In this document: positions 23,874-31,896 of the stretch, one piece after another
Numbering within the stretch: position 1 is the first letter of the stretch
Layout: every line of letters starts with the position of its first letter
From: a virus
Virus record (IMG/VR): IMGVR_UViG_3300036781_000806
Span: 1 to 64,000 of that record
Direction: 5' to 3' (one strand)
Length of the DNA: 64,000 nucleotides
Position numbers and translations under genes: made by a program
Notes under the pieces: model-generated
Databases searched by the model: none
Told to the model about the DNA's origin: nothing
What the model saw: only the letters and a program-made list of their open reading frames with translations

Positions 23874-23952
23874 CGCGGGGAGCGCGAACGGAAGCAATAA
23901 GGAAGCCGATCAGCGCGGCTACTTTGTAAACTCCAGGGCCGTCCCCCGCGCA
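23874..23952 (-). ncRNA. Structured repeat element, copy 1 (candidate RNA)
   Basis: Read on the minus strand, about 79 nt closely match 61047-61127 (plus strand), sharing ACGGCCCTGGAGTTTACAA and TTATTGCTTCCGTTCGCG. The ends pair (CGCGGGG with CCCCGCG), ACGG pairs with CCGT, and an inner stem holds AAG/CTT and GCCG/CGGC. The inner stem and closing stem differ between copies in ways that largely keep pairing. It lies in the 5' leader of the module 1 G gene. It could be a structured RNA, a MITE/REP-like mobile repeat, or a recombination site. Confidence 0.5.
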
Positions 23953-23996
23953 CTCAGTCTAACCCAACAAAGTGAAGTCTGCTACCGCTGTATATT

Positions 23997-24200
23997 ATGA
24001 ACATGGAGGAAGTATTCCCTGAACCATGTGAGGAGGGAAGCCAGCTCCGGGAACGTTACAGCCACGCTGTTTCCGTGTGGCTTACCGTGGGTGGCGCTGA
24101 TTCCTGCCGGATGCATTTCCCTATGGCTATAGAGGCTAAGGAGCGCCTAGACCACGCAGCAGAAAGGCTGATCCAGCACCGCAAGCAGCACGGTTGTTGA
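23997..24200 (+). CDS. Small protein of the HGC-ending type (67 aa)
   Basis: Plus strand, antisense to module 1, between the G gene and a virion gene. It contains LRERYSHAVSVWL and ends AERLIQHRKQHGC. The minus-strand gene at 60475-60684 ends ALHQHQKEHGC, so the two share a C-terminal H-x3-HGC signature that I associate with small acidobacterial proteins. This suggests host-type cargo rather than a phage gene. Role unknown. Confidence 0.55.
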   Translation: MNMEEVFPEPCEEGSQLRERYSHAVSVWLTVGGADSCRMHFPMAIEAKERLDHAAERLIQHRKQHGC

Positions 24201-24202
24201 AG

Positions 24203-24604
24203 TTAGACGTTCAGGATTGAATCGATAAAGATGTTGGCTGCCGAAACGCCTGCGTTAGTGATGTACAGGCTGGTCACATCGGCGGAGAACGGGCACTTTC
24301 CGATTAGATCGGTTGCGAGCGTCCAAACCATCACTTGACCCGCCGCGACTGCGATTGTGTCTGTCGGGCTGCTACCTGACGCAGCATTGGTGTAGATCGT
24401 GATGGCCTGATCGCTGGTGATGCTCAGGCTCTGCAAGTCGGCTTGAACCCACCCGATCACAACGTGATGGTTAGTGGTCGAGGCCGCAACCTGTACAGCG
24501 AGGTTACGCTCCGTGTTGCCGGTGACGGTTTCGGTGAGAGACCGCGCGGTCGAGCCTTGGTTCTTGTAAGTGCGGATGACGGTGTGGTTAATCGTGGTTG
24601 CCAT
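24203..24604 (-). CDS. Virion structural protein (133 aa), module 1
   Basis: Beta-rich Thr/Ala/Ser-rich protein that is very close to 50885-51286 (shared INHTV, RTYKNQGSTAR, SITSDQAITIYTNAASGSS). It is placed between the tail tube and the G chaperone in both modules, so it may decorate the tail tube or form part of the neck. No known family was recognised. Confidence 0.72.
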   Translation of the reverse strand: MATTINHTVIRTYKNQGSTARSLTETVTGNTERNLAVQVAASTTNHHVVIGWVQADLQSLSITSDQAITIYTNAASGSSPTDTIAVAAGQVMVWTLATDLIGKCPFSADVTSLYITNAGVSAANIFIDSILNV

Positions 24605-24860
24605 TGCTGTTGCTCCGTTCCAATGCTCTAACTCGTTCCTTCACGTCTGAGATTTCCTCTCTCATCTCGTACCGGTGTTCCTTGAAGTCCTGCGCCAAGT
24701 CGTCAACGGCATTGCGGAGCGTTCTCGTGTCGCCGTTGGTGGTCTGGGTCTTCATGACCTTCAAGAGCTTCACCAGCAACGCCACGATAAAGCTAGCAAC
24801 GCCTGTTCCGATAGCGACCGAGACGCCGATCAACGACTGAACTTGCGATAGATCGACCAT
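24588..24860 (-). CDS. Membrane plus coiled-coil protein (90 aa), module 1 only
   Basis: One membrane segment (about 10-33, VSVAIGTGVASFIVALLVKLL), then a hydrophilic coiled coil rich in Glu/Arg. It overlaps the start of 24203-24604 by 17 nt and lies 4 nt downstream of the tail tube gene. There is no counterpart in module 2, where these neighbours are 12 nt apart. Size and topology would suit a holin-type or membrane-anchored accessory protein; there is no direct proof. Confidence 0.65.
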   Translation of the reverse strand: MVDLSQVQSLIGVSVAIGTGVASFIVALLVKLLKVMKTQTTNGDTRTLRNAVDDLAQDFKEHRYEMREEISDVKERVRALERSNSNGNHD

Positions 24861-24863
24861 GTC

Positions 24864-25844
24864 TTACTGGGCCAAGCCCGTAACTCCGCATTTACTGGTC
24901 ACGACGAGCGGGTTGCCGGTTCCATCTGAGTCCTGGACCGCGCACACGACTTTCACAGCGGCGATTCCATCGACCACCGTATTGGTGACAGACTCAAACG
25001 TGACCTTTTCAAATGTGAACGTCGTGGTGTGGGTCGAGTCCTTGGTGACCGTGAGAACAGCGGAACCGCCAGTCAGTCCTACGAGCTTGGTGAACTCAGC
25101 GGAGCTTGCTAGCAAGCGCACCGTGAATTCAAAGGTGTACTGACGGACGCCAATTTCCATGCGGCCCCGAACCGCCGCGCCGTTCTGGGTGCCCGATCCG
25201 GGGAAGAAGCCAGCGTTGAGTAACAGATTGTTCTTGATTCCGACCGTGGCATTCAGGAGCGTCTTAGCGCCCACGTAGTCAACACCGATGATCGTTAACG
25301 CAGCGGAAGCACCGGGCATGAAGTGCTGGGCCGTTAAATCAGGCAGGCTCACGCTAGACGGGCTGGTGTAGTTTCCGGAGCCAACCCAGTTCGCCACGAC
25401 CTTCGTGGATTGCAGACCAGGGCCGCTATTCACCGTGAAGGTCACGTCCTCGACGGCGCAGCCCACATAAAGGTTGTCGATGGCAGAACTGCCGCCCTCG
25501 GGGAGCTGTTCGCAGATCGAGAAATAGGGGAGTTCTAGTGTGGTTCCGTTCTGGATCGGTTTTAGGGTGTACAGGCCGGTCGCTTCCGTTACATGGCCGA
25601 GGCCGTACGCAAAGGCCCAGGTCGTCAGTTCAGCAGAGCCGAACATTTCGACGCGGTTCGAGGGAGTCTGACTGACGGGAAACACGCCAGAGGTTGAAAC
25701 GAACTCGTTCCCTTTGCCGATCCACGCTGCGTCGTTCTCGGTCGTGAAATTGACGCTGGTGATGTCTTCGTTGGTCTTTTCGATGTGCATGAACGACGAG
25801 CTAGCCGTTGCGATGTCGGCCTGCTTGTCGATCCCGAGACCCAT
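24864..25844 (-). CDS. Major tail tube protein, module 1
   Basis: 326 residues from the ATG at 25844. It is highly similar along its whole length to 49863-50873 (shared TSVNFTTEND, TLKPIQNGTTLELPYFSICE, FFPGSGTQNGAAVRGRMEIG). It would polymerise as hexamer rings to form the siphophage tail tube. In module 2 translation starts nine codons earlier at ATG GCA ACC CGT. Here the equivalent frame reads ATC GCC ACA CGT, with AGAGGTAA at the right distance before ATC (25871), so the ancestral start seems to be mutated or a rare ATC start is used. Confidence 0.85.
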   Translation of the reverse strand: MGLGIDKQADIATASSSFMHIEKTNEDITSVNFTTENDAAWIGKGNEFVSTSGVFPVSQTPSNRVEMFGSAELTTWAFAYGLGHVTEATGLYTLKPIQNGTTLELPYFSICEQLPEGGSSAIDNLYVGCAVEDVTFTVNSGPGLQSTKVVANWVGSGNYTSPSSVSLPDLTAQHFMPGASAALTIIGVDYVGAKTLLNATVGIKNNLLLNAGFFPGSGTQNGAAVRGRMEIGVRQYTFEFTVRLLASSAEFTKLVGLTGGSAVLTVTKDSTHTTTFTFEKVTFESVTNTVVDGIAAVKVVCAVQDSDGTGNPLVVTSKCGVTGLAQ

Positions 25845-25930
25845 GTTGAGTGCCTGTACACGTGTGGCGATAAGGTTACCTCTGAGGGGTGCGCTAAGCT
25901 GTGCTTGCGACAGACCCGTCTTCGAGGAAC

Positions 25931-25936
25931 TATTTA
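25931..25936 (-). promoter_or_regulatory. TAAATA box before tail tube, module 1
   Basis: Minus-strand CCGCTAAATAGTTCC, 59 nt before the ancestral start position at 25871. Counterpart of 49817-49822. Confidence 0.4.
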
Positions 25937-25940
25937 GCGG

Positions 25941-26411
25941 TCAGTTGTCGCCGATCTCTGGAAATACGAAGTCGATCTTGAAGAAGTCCGTTCGGGTCTC
26001 GTCCGTGAGGCGCGTGATGGTGGGCGTGTCCATGATCTGTAGATCCGGGAGCACGCTGACTTGGCGGATGTTCAAAGCCGTGCCGTTCACTGGGCCATTC
26101 ACGACGAGCCAGACCAAATCTTCGTAACCGAGAGGATTCTGGACGGTCGCTTGGTTTGGGGCTTTCAGGTAGACGGTGACATGGTGCTTCCACATCGTCA
26201 TACCGTCGAAGTTGCCGCCCAGCGTACCTTCATAGACGACGAGACAGCTTGGGGCTGTCATCTGGTAAATGTCCTCGAAGACGGGCACGACTTGGCCGTT
26301 CACGAAGGTGTGGGCGCGGATGTTCTGCGTGCCATTCATAGCGGTCACGAAATCTTCAATGGTTTGCAGTGTCGAGATGGTGGCGTTGACGATGAGCGAG
26401 GGTTTCAACAT
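25941..26411 (-). CDS. Tail terminator/completion protein, module 1
   Basis: 156 residues, close to 48814-49287 (shared LKPSL, SCLVVYEGTLGGNFDGMT, YLKAPNQATVQ). It is positioned directly before the tail tube gene, the usual place of the lambda U-type tail terminator. It ends in FVFPEIGD. The start abuts the end of 26412-26723. Confidence 0.75.
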   Translation of the reverse strand: MLKPSLIVNATISTLQTIEDFVTAMNGTQNIRAHTFVNGQVVPVFEDIYQMTAPSCLVVYEGTLGGNFDGMTMWKHHVTVYLKAPNQATVQNPLGYEDLVWLVVNGPVNGTALNIRQVSVLPDLQIMDTPTITRLTDETRTDFFKIDFVFPEIGDN

Positions 26412-26723
26412 TTAGGAAGCCCTCCTGAGGTGCAGCATGGCCGAACCCATCGAATCGACGTTGACCTTATCAAGGTTGTACAGGATGCCGTCGAGCGTGA
26501 TAGTGTCGCCGATCATGGGGCTAGGCTGAATCTCGACGAACCGAACCCAGAAGTAAACGATGCTGGTTCCGTGAGTGGAGCCGGGGATGACTTGCTCTTC
26601 AAGCGGGGGAGGCGAGATGATGCCGGTGATGCTTTGCGGACCTGAATAGTCCTGCGGAACCCACAGCGCCGAGACGCCCCAGATGCTTAGACAGGTGTTG
26701 TCGAGTGACGTTGTGAATGCCAT
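26412..26723 (-). CDS. Head-tail joining protein, module 1
   Basis: 103 residues from the ATG at 26723; the frame's extension to 26849 overlaps the upstream gene and is rejected. It shares PQDYSGPQ, GIISPPPLEEQVIPG and GTSIVYFWV with 48483-48821. The family and position fit a neck/stopper protein (lambda FII-like position). The stop adjoins the start of the tail terminator gene. Confidence 0.72.
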   Translation of the reverse strand: MAFTTSLDNTCLSIWGVSALWVPQDYSGPQSITGIISPPPLEEQVIPGSTHGTSIVYFWVRFVEIQPSPMIGDTITLDGILYNLDKVNVDSMGSAMLHLRRAS

Positions 26724-26740
26724 GTGGACCGCATGGCCGG

Positions 26741-27052
26741 TTATGCAAATGCGATGACGTCGAACTTCTTGGTGCTGGAGACCGTCACGACGACGTTGGT
26801 GCCTGTATGGGTGCCATAGCTGACGGTTCCGCCGTCTGTTGGCACACAAACCACGAACGTCGGAGTCGTGCCGAGGCCGTGTGCAATGTTCTGAGATGAA
26901 CCGGTCCCGGTCTGAGCGTTCGCGGTGAAGACCGCCAGCTTTGCTTTGGTGACCTTGCCAGCGCCGATGCTGGTTGTACCCGTGTTGCTGTCCAGGGTCA
27001 CGTCCCCTGTGTTGGGAATTACGATCGGTCGGTTGAATTTCTGGATGCCCAT
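26741..27052 (-). CDS. Minor virion protein (103 aa), module 1
   Basis: A beta-type protein with the blocks GAGKVTKAKLAVFTANAQTG and NIAHGLGTTPTFVV, matching the C-terminal part of 47772-48188. Such domains are common in small phage structural proteins near the neck or tail. Its ATG overlaps the upstream stop (TAATG at 27054-27050). The module 2 version has a longer N-terminus. Confidence 0.68.
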   Translation of the reverse strand: MGIQKFNRPIVIPNTGDVTLDSNTGTTSIGAGKVTKAKLAVFTANAQTGTGSSQNIAHGLGTTPTFVVCVPTDGGTVSYGTHTGTNVVVTVSSTKKFDVIAFA

Positions 27053-27285
27053 TACTGTTTCACCCTCTTTGTCTTCTTCTGTTCCGGGACCACGCCGAAG
27101 TTCTCAGCGGTGGTGATCTTGTTCAGATCCCATAGCTGCCTTGCAACGTGCTGGGTGCCCTCGATTGGGAAGCGGTCGCCCGCTTTGAGGACACGTCCGT
27201 CGATGGTCAACGGGGAACGCCAGACGACTAGATCTGGCGTTCCCGTCTTCCGGAGTGCATCCCACGGTTGAGTGTTCAAGAACAT
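27052..27285 (-). CDS. Small head-completion-type protein (77 aa), module 1
   Basis: Starts at the ATG at 27285, just after the capsid stop. It carries WRSPLTIDGRVLKAGDRFPI, comparable to WNGEMLPIGAMFPVE in 47512-47769, and both end in a Lys-rich tail. Equivalent in place to lambda FI. The frame extension to 27423 lies inside the capsid gene and is rejected. Confidence 0.62.
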   Translation of the reverse strand: MFLNTQPWDALRKTGTPDLVVWRSPLTIDGRVLKAGDRFPIEGTQHVARQLWDLNKITTAENFGVVPEQKKTKRVKQ

Positions 27286-27289
27286 CTGG

Positions 27290-28285
27290 TTAAGCAATAG
27301 CTGAGATGAAGAACCCACCGAGATCGCCGGAAACCTTCTGATAGGTGTAGGCAATTTCGATCTCGACTTCGGTGCTGCGAGTCGGCAGCCATTCGTAAGT
27401 GACGATGCGGCTGCCCGTAGCATTGGAACCTTCCAGGCCGGTCCAGGAGAAATTCAGGCCAGCAGCCGGAGTGTTGAGTCCTACGGTCTTAGGTACGTAC
27501 GCCAGCATTGCGGTCTTGCCGCCGATGAATGCGTTGCTCTCGCTTGCGCCTTCTACTGCGCTGTTCTGAATTGCGGACATCACCAGCACTTCCTCGACTT
27601 CGAAGAGAGAGGCCAGAGTCTGCTTGGCCACAACAGCGGGGTCGCCGTCGCCAGCCTTTTGGTTGTATAGAACACGAGCCACAATGTCCGGATGCTCCAG
27701 CAGCGTGTCATAAACCTGACGGCCCAGTACGAGCTTGTTCGGCTCGCCGACGTTGCCCGAGGCCAACACAATGCTGCGCTTCATGCTGCGCACGTCGGTG
27801 ATCGGCGTGCTGCTTGAGTTGTTCCACTGGAGGAACTGAGAGCCAGACGGACCTGAAGAGACGCCCGTCGACTGTGAGGTCCAAACGCCGCTTGTGAAGA
27901 ACGCATTCGACCATGCAACCTCTTTCTGGAGGAGAACCTGATTGTTCAGCAGGATGGTGGCGTTCATGTCGAGATCGATCATGGCGTCGGCATTCGCCCG
28001 CACCTGCTCGTCAATCGAATGGCCGAGCGCAAACACCTTGGCGTTGTAGGTGGCGGTTGACGTGGTGTAGCCGATGCGCTCAACCCGCGTGCCGGGTGCC
28101 CGCTCCTTCATCTGTGGCCGATTGAACGAACCACGGTCGTACGTGTAATACACATTGCTCTGGTGCTGGACCGGAACAACCGGAAATACTTTGTCTGCTA
28201 CGAACCCATCAGCGCTCTGTTGAAACATCAACGAGAAATCTGTTAGGGGTGCGTTTACGTGAACTGAATTTGCTGTTGGGTTCAT
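27290..28285 (-). CDS. Major capsid protein (lambda gpE type), module 1
   Basis: 331 residues, beginning MNPTANSVHVNAPLTDFS and ending GGFFISAIA. It follows protease/scaffold and decoration protein genes exactly as in lambda C-Nu3-D-E. It aligns throughout with 46520-47509 (shared KRAPGT-type block, DQVRANADA/DQIRANADA, SWTGLEG/NWTGLFG), but is clearly more diverged than the tail tube pair. It would form the HK97-fold icosahedral shell. Confidence 0.88.
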   Translation of the reverse strand: MNPTANSVHVNAPLTDFSLMFQQSADGFVADKVFPVVPVQHQSNVYYTYDRGSFNRPQMKERAPGTRVERIGYTTSTATYNAKVFALGHSIDEQVRANADAMIDLDMNATILLNNQVLLQKEVAWSNAFFTSGVWTSQSTGVSSGPSGSQFLQWNNSSSTPITDVRSMKRSIVLASGNVGEPNKLVLGRQVYDTLLEHPDIVARVLYNQKAGDGDPAVVAKQTLASLFEVEEVLVMSAIQNSAVEGASESNAFIGGKTAMLAYVPKTVGLNTPAAGLNFSWTGLEGSNATGSRIVTYEWLPTRSTEVEIEIAYTYQKVSGDLGGFFISAIA

Positions 28286-28303
28286 AGTTCTGTGTCCTCG
28301 AAA

Positions 28304-28669
28304 CTAGGCGTAGAGGCCGTTGTTTGGCAGCATCAAGACGCTGATGATGTTTCCGGTTGCGCCAGCTTCCATCGCCGTCGCCACCGCCACGCCAGACGCA
28401 AGATTGACGAGCGTTCCACCGCTTGCGATTTCAAGCTGTGCGCCGATAGAAATGGTGTCGGTGATCTTCGCCTTCGTGATGCCCGATACCGCTACCGTCG
28501 CGGTCTGACCCGAGGTCGGATCGTTCTGCAGGAACCCGATGCAGTTCTTGGCGGCGGTCGCGAGCACGGCCTGCTTGGAACTGTTCATCGAAACGGCGTA
28601 GTACTGCTTGGTGCTCAGATCGCTGCCGGTCAAGAGCGAGATGTTTGTTAGATTCTGTTCTGTTGCCAT
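28304..28669 (-). CDS. Capsid decoration protein (gpD-like), module 1
   Basis: 121 residues between protease and capsid genes, the lambda D position. It contains GFLQNDPTSGQTATVAVSG and GDQLEI-type strands; 46121-46495 is its paralogue (GILQDAPKSGQAGNVAIDG). It is expected to bind at capsid three-fold sites and stabilise the expanded shell. Confidence 0.82.
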   Translation of the reverse strand: MATEQNLTNISLLTGSDLSTKQYYAVSMNSSKQAVLATAAKNCIGFLQNDPTSGQTATVAVSGITKAKITDTISIGAQLEIASGGTLVNLASGVAVATAMEAGATGNIISVLMLPNNGLYA

Positions 28670-28674
28670 GTAAA

Positions 28675-29166
28675 TTAACCCCTGGTGTAACGCTCGGTGA
28701 GATAGGCGGCGTACGCTTCCGAATTCGCTTTTAGAAACCGCTTGTATTCCTCAGCGGTGGTCTTGGGAGTGGCGCCAGCTTTTAGGCGGTCCCGTGCCGA
28801 CATACCGCCCATGCTGGGCAATGTGGTGCTGACCTTGGTGCTGCTCGACCTCGCGGCACGCCGTTCCAGCAAGTGCTTCTGAACATCGGCCACGGTGTGA
28901 CCCTGATTGATGAACTCCGCAGCCGTTTTCAGATCAACACCGGCCAAAGTGCAGAGGTTCATGATCTGCTTCAAGTCGGTAGCGCTCATGGCCGGATCGC
29001 AGGATTCATCCTGGTCGTCTTCCTCGTCGTCGTCCGGTTCGTCGTCTTTCGGCTTTGCAGCCTGTGCTGCGGCGTCCGGTTCAACGGCGTCCTCTTTCTT
29101 CATTTCCTCGTCGGCCTCGGCTTTGATTTCGGGCTTTGCTGCTTCCGTCTGTGATTTCTTTCGCAT
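28675..29166 (-). CDS. Nested capsid scaffold protein (Nu3-like), module 1
   Basis: In-frame internal ATG at 29166 (MRKKSQTEAAKPE) would give a 163-residue scaffold identical to the protease C-terminus, as lambda Nu3 is nested in C. A TAAATA box lies 26 nt upstream (29198-29193) and module 2 has the same arrangement. The ribosome binding site (CCAAGG) is weak. Inferred from position and conservation. Confidence 0.5.
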   Translation of the reverse strand: MRKKSQTEAAKPEIKAEADEEMKKEDAVEPDAAAQAAKPKDDEPDDDEEDDQDESCDPAMSATDLKQIMNLCTLAGVDLKTAAEFINQGHTVADVQKHLLERRAARSSSTKVSTTLPSMGGMSARDRLKAGATPKTTAEEYKRFLKANSEAYAAYLTERYTRG

Positions 29167-30060
29167 TGGTTCGATACCTTGGGTTGCCTGATTATTTAGG
29201 AGTGCTGGCTGTGCTGAGGGAGCTACGAGGGCGGTGATGGCTTGGAGAGCGTCGTCGAAAGTGCCTATCTCGTCGGCCAGAAGCGGAACCGCATTCTCGC
29301 CGAAGTAGCAACCGGCTTCTGTGTCGATGACTGACTGCACGCTGACGCCGCGATTGCGTGCGACCAGTGAAACAAACATCTGATACTCCCGGTCGACTTC
29401 AGCTTGCGAGTCGCTCATCGCCGTATCTGAGAGCGGCTCGTGCGGGTTGCCTTCGGTCTTCTTGGCACCGGCCTTGATGTACGTGTATTTCATACCGGCC
29501 TTGGCATCCGCTGCCGATTGGTCGGCGTGCAGACAAAAGACTCCAACCGAGCCGACGCCTGCAGTACGAGTCAGAAAGATTTTCTCGGCACACGACGCGA
29601 TGGCATAGGCCGCGCTAAATGCGGCGTCGTTCGAGACTGCGAAGATCGGCTTGCCAGTCTCAGCGGCGTTGTAGATCTTGTCGGCAAGATCGAACAGGCC
29701 GCTGACTTCTCCGCCAGGGCTGTCGATGTCGAGCAAGACGCCTTTGATGGCTGGGTTGCTCATGCATTCGTCTAGCTGGTTCGCCAACGCCTCGTATGAG
29801 GTGCAGCCACTCATCGCCATCAGACCGGAGGTCTTCTTCATGATCGTGCCTTGCACGGGAATCACTGCGATACCGTCGCGCGTAACGCTGTAAGCCTTGG
29901 GAGCGGCTGATGCCTGGGTTTTCGCGGCCTCTGTAGGGAACGCTTCCAGCCCAACCAATCCGAGGCGCGGCCCGATGGCCTGTAGAATCACCTCCAACTT
30001 GGAGGGCTGGATAGCAAGCGGCGTATCGAAGATACGGCCATGCAAATGCACGTAATTCAT
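28675..30060 (-). CDS. S49 prohead protease with C-terminal scaffold, module 1
   Basis: 461 residues. The N-terminal S49 (SppA/lambda gpC) domain has DIDSPGGEVSG (111-121), the nucleophile S149 in AAFSAAYAIAS and a lysine in AGAKKTEGNP (K200/K201). The C-terminal third is a Lys/Glu/Asp-rich scaffold region with an acidic run near 340. It would cleave scaffold and portal during prohead maturation. The start lies 6 nt after a TAAATA box that includes the portal stop. A nested scaffold start is likely at 29166. Confidence 0.87.
   Translation of the reverse strand: MNYVHLHGRIFDTPLAIQPSKLEVILQAIGPRLGLVGLEAFPTEAAKTQASAAPKAYSVTRDGIAVIPVQGTIMKKTSGLMAMSGCTSYEALANQLDECMSNPAIKGVLLDIDSPGGEVSGLFDLADKIYNAAETGKPIFAVSNDAAFSAAYAIASCAEKIFLTRTAGVGSVGVFCLHADQSAADAKAGMKYTYIKAGAKKTEGNPHEPLSDTAMSDSQAEVDREYQMFVSLVARNRGVSVQSVIDTEAGCYFGENAVPLLADEIGTFDDALQAITALVAPSAQPALLNNQATQGIEPMRKKSQTEAAKPEIKAEADEEMKKEDAVEPDAAAQAAKPKDDEPDDDEEDDQDESCDPAMSATDLKQIMNLCTLAGVDLKTAAEFINQGHTVADVQKHLLERRAARSSSTKVSTTLPSMGGMSARDRLKAGATPKTTAEEYKRFLKANSEAYAAYLTERYTRG
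29193..29198 (-). promoter_or_regulatory. TAAATA box inside protease gene, before nested scaffold
   Basis: Minus-strand CTCCTAAATAATCAGG. It lies within the protease frame at a position equivalent to 45531-45536 of module 2, where the surrounding protein sequence is not conserved. Confidence 0.45.
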
Positions 30061-30066
30061 TGCCGC

Positions 30067-30072
30067 TATTTA
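30067..30072 (-). promoter_or_regulatory. TAAATA box before protease, module 1
   Basis: Minus-strand GAATAAATAGCGGCAATG: contains the portal stop TAA and ends 6 nt before the ATG at 30060. No Shine-Dalgarno sequence. Counterpart of 44663-44668. Confidence 0.45.
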
Positions 30073-31614
30073 TTCGTCGTCGCCTTCGGTGGCGTCTGCG
30101 TCCGTGTCGGAATCCGTTTCAACTGGCTCTTCGGTCAGGGGCTGACTCTCACGGCCAATGAGGACTTTATTCGGGTCGGAATCATAGATGATTCCCAGCG
30201 ATTCCGCACGCTGTCTCTCTTGTGCCTGCTGTGCGTCGATGATTTCTGGATCGAAACCCTGTTCACGCACAACCTGCGTGCGTGATGTGAAACCCGAGCG
30301 CACCGCCATTTGATAAGCGGCCATTTCTTTCGCCGGGTCGATCCAGTTCCAGGACGGAGGAACCCATGTGGCCATCTCGTACGGCGTCGGATCGTTGAAG
30401 TAGTCGTCTGGTAATTCGAGAGCGCCAGTCAGCACGGACTCACGGAGCCACCGCTTCATGACCGGCTCGGCCATCTGATGGATGATGACGTTGGCTTGGT
30501 ACTGCTCACACGCGCGGCGGAACTCCAGAACACCCGCGCGGATACTGGAGTAGTTCACACCCCTGAGGTCTCCGGTTAGCTGCTCGTACGTCAGCCCTAC
30601 ACCGGCTGCGAACTTGTGAAGCTCCTGGTACATGAACTCCGCATAACCCTTGCTCTCCGGCAACGTAGGGAAGGTGATGTTCTCACCCGGCATCAGGTAT
30701 TGAAATGAGCCGGGTTCCATCTTGGCGAGATCGGTTCCGGGATCGGGGTTAGGATCGGACGGACTGACGGGAGCCATCGGCAGGATCGCGTCGTCCGTGG
30801 TCAGCCGGGTGATGAAGCCTGCAAACATGGACGCAACCTTCTTGCGTTCACGCTCGGAGTCCGAGTAGTCGTCGATCTGCTTGAGTAGCGTGAGAACCGA
30901 GACCATATGAGGCTCGCCTCGGAGCTGGCCCGCCCGCGTCGGTCGCATGACGTGCAACATCTCGTCAGCCGGGACGAACATCAAGGTCGTGGCATCATAG
31001 CTTCCGGCTATCGTGTCGAAGGGCTGGCCTTTGTACATCTCATAGCCGATGCGCCGGTCGTTCTCATCAAAGACGATCCCGAACTTGACGACATTCTTCC
31101 GGCCTTCCTGCGTGGCCTGCTGAATCTTGTAAATGGGCAGTTGTTCGGACTCAATCAACTGGATCGAGAAGGAGCCGTCCCGGTCAACGTGGAATCTGAC
31201 AAAGCACTCCCCCGCTTCGAAGAGTTCACGGGCCAGCAGCGCTTGCAGGCCATAAAAGTTGAGTTGCCCGTTGTAGTCGGCGGTCTTGACCCACCTGTCC
31301 CAAGCGGTTTGAATGGCGGTTCTGATCTGCTCATCCGGATGCAGAAAATGAGGAGCGATACCGGACCCGATAACGTTCGACTCGAATTTGTCGATGGCGC
31401 TTCTCGCTATGGCCGAGTTGCGCACGGCGTCCCTGGAACGCCGCGTGAGCGTTGGCAGGTTGTTGGCGAGAAGTGTGTTCGGGCCGAGTGGTGAAGCATT
31501 CCAGCCGAATGCCCGCCTGCCGTGGCCACCGGCGTCGTAGCCGGTTGCAGTGGAGGCTTTGGCTTTCGGTGGTTCAACCAGAAACGCCCTGCGAAGGAAC
31601 GTGAACAGGCCCAT
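30070..31614 (-). CDS. Portal protein (lambda gpB type), module 1
   Basis: 514 residues from the ATG at 31614 (MGLFTFLRRAF), chosen to match module 2; a GTG at 31623 would add three residues inside gpW. Lambda-type portal blocks include NASPLGPNTLLANNLPTLTR, ADEMLHVMRPTRAGQLRGEP and YEQLTGDLRGVNYSSIRAG. It forms the dodecameric DNA channel at one capsid vertex and docks terminase. Strongly similar to 43097-44665. Confidence 0.9.
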   Translation of the reverse strand: MGLFTFLRRAFLVEPPKAKASTATGYDAGGHGRRAFGWNASPLGPNTLLANNLPTLTRRSRDAVRNSAIARSAIDKFESNVIGSGIAPHFLHPDEQIRTAIQTAWDRWVKTADYNGQLNFYGLQALLARELFEAGECFVRFHVDRDGSFSIQLIESEQLPIYKIQQATQEGRKNVVKFGIVFDENDRRIGYEMYKGQPFDTIAGSYDATTLMFVPADEMLHVMRPTRAGQLRGEPHMVSVLTLLKQIDDYSDSERERKKVASMFAGFITRLTTDDAILPMAPVSPSDPNPDPGTDLAKMEPGSFQYLMPGENITFPTLPESKGYAEFMYQELHKFAAGVGLTYEQLTGDLRGVNYSSIRAGVLEFRRACEQYQANVIIHQMAEPVMKRWLRESVLTGALELPDDYFNDPTPYEMATWVPPSWNWIDPAKEMAAYQMAVRSGFTSRTQVVREQGFDPEIIDAQQAQERQRAESLGIIYDSDPNKVLIGRESQPLTEEPVETDSDTDADATEGDDE

Positions 31615-31616
31615 CG

Positions 31617-31865
31617 CTACCAACCGCCTTCTGTGTAGAGCCGCGTCTGGCGAGTGCGGACGGTTGCATTCTGGGCATCCAGATAGGACTTGATGACTTG
31701 ACGAGCGGTCAACAGGTCCGTGATGGAGGCGTAGCGGATGGTGCGATCTGCGAAGCGGACTTCGAGAGCGCCTAGCGCAATCGCCTTATTGATGGCCGTT
31801 AAATCAGCCGCCGTGAAGTCGGGCGTGTCGACGACCAAGTCATCTTGAATCCAGTTGTCAGCCAT
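31617..31865 (-). CDS. gpW-like head-tail joining protein, module 1
   Basis: 82 residues with the lambda gpW pattern: helix-hairpin-helix, LTAINKAIALGALEVRFADR and ITDLLTARQVIKSYL. It lies between large terminase and portal as in lambda A-W-B. It would plug the portal after packaging. Paralogue: 42854-43096. Confidence 0.85.
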   Translation of the reverse strand: MADNWIQDDLVVDTPDFTAADLTAINKAIALGALEVRFADRTIRYASITDLLTARQVIKSYLDAQNATVRTRQTRLYTEGGW

Positions 31866-31876
31866 GTGTGCATGGC

Positions 31877-31882
31877 TATTTA
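31877..31882 (-). promoter_or_regulatory. TAAATA box before gpW, module 1
   Basis: Minus-strand AACCTAAATAGCCATG, ending 11 nt before the gpW ATG at 31865. Counterpart of 42832-42837. Confidence 0.45.
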
Positions 31883-31896
31883 GGTTGGCCGCGTCT

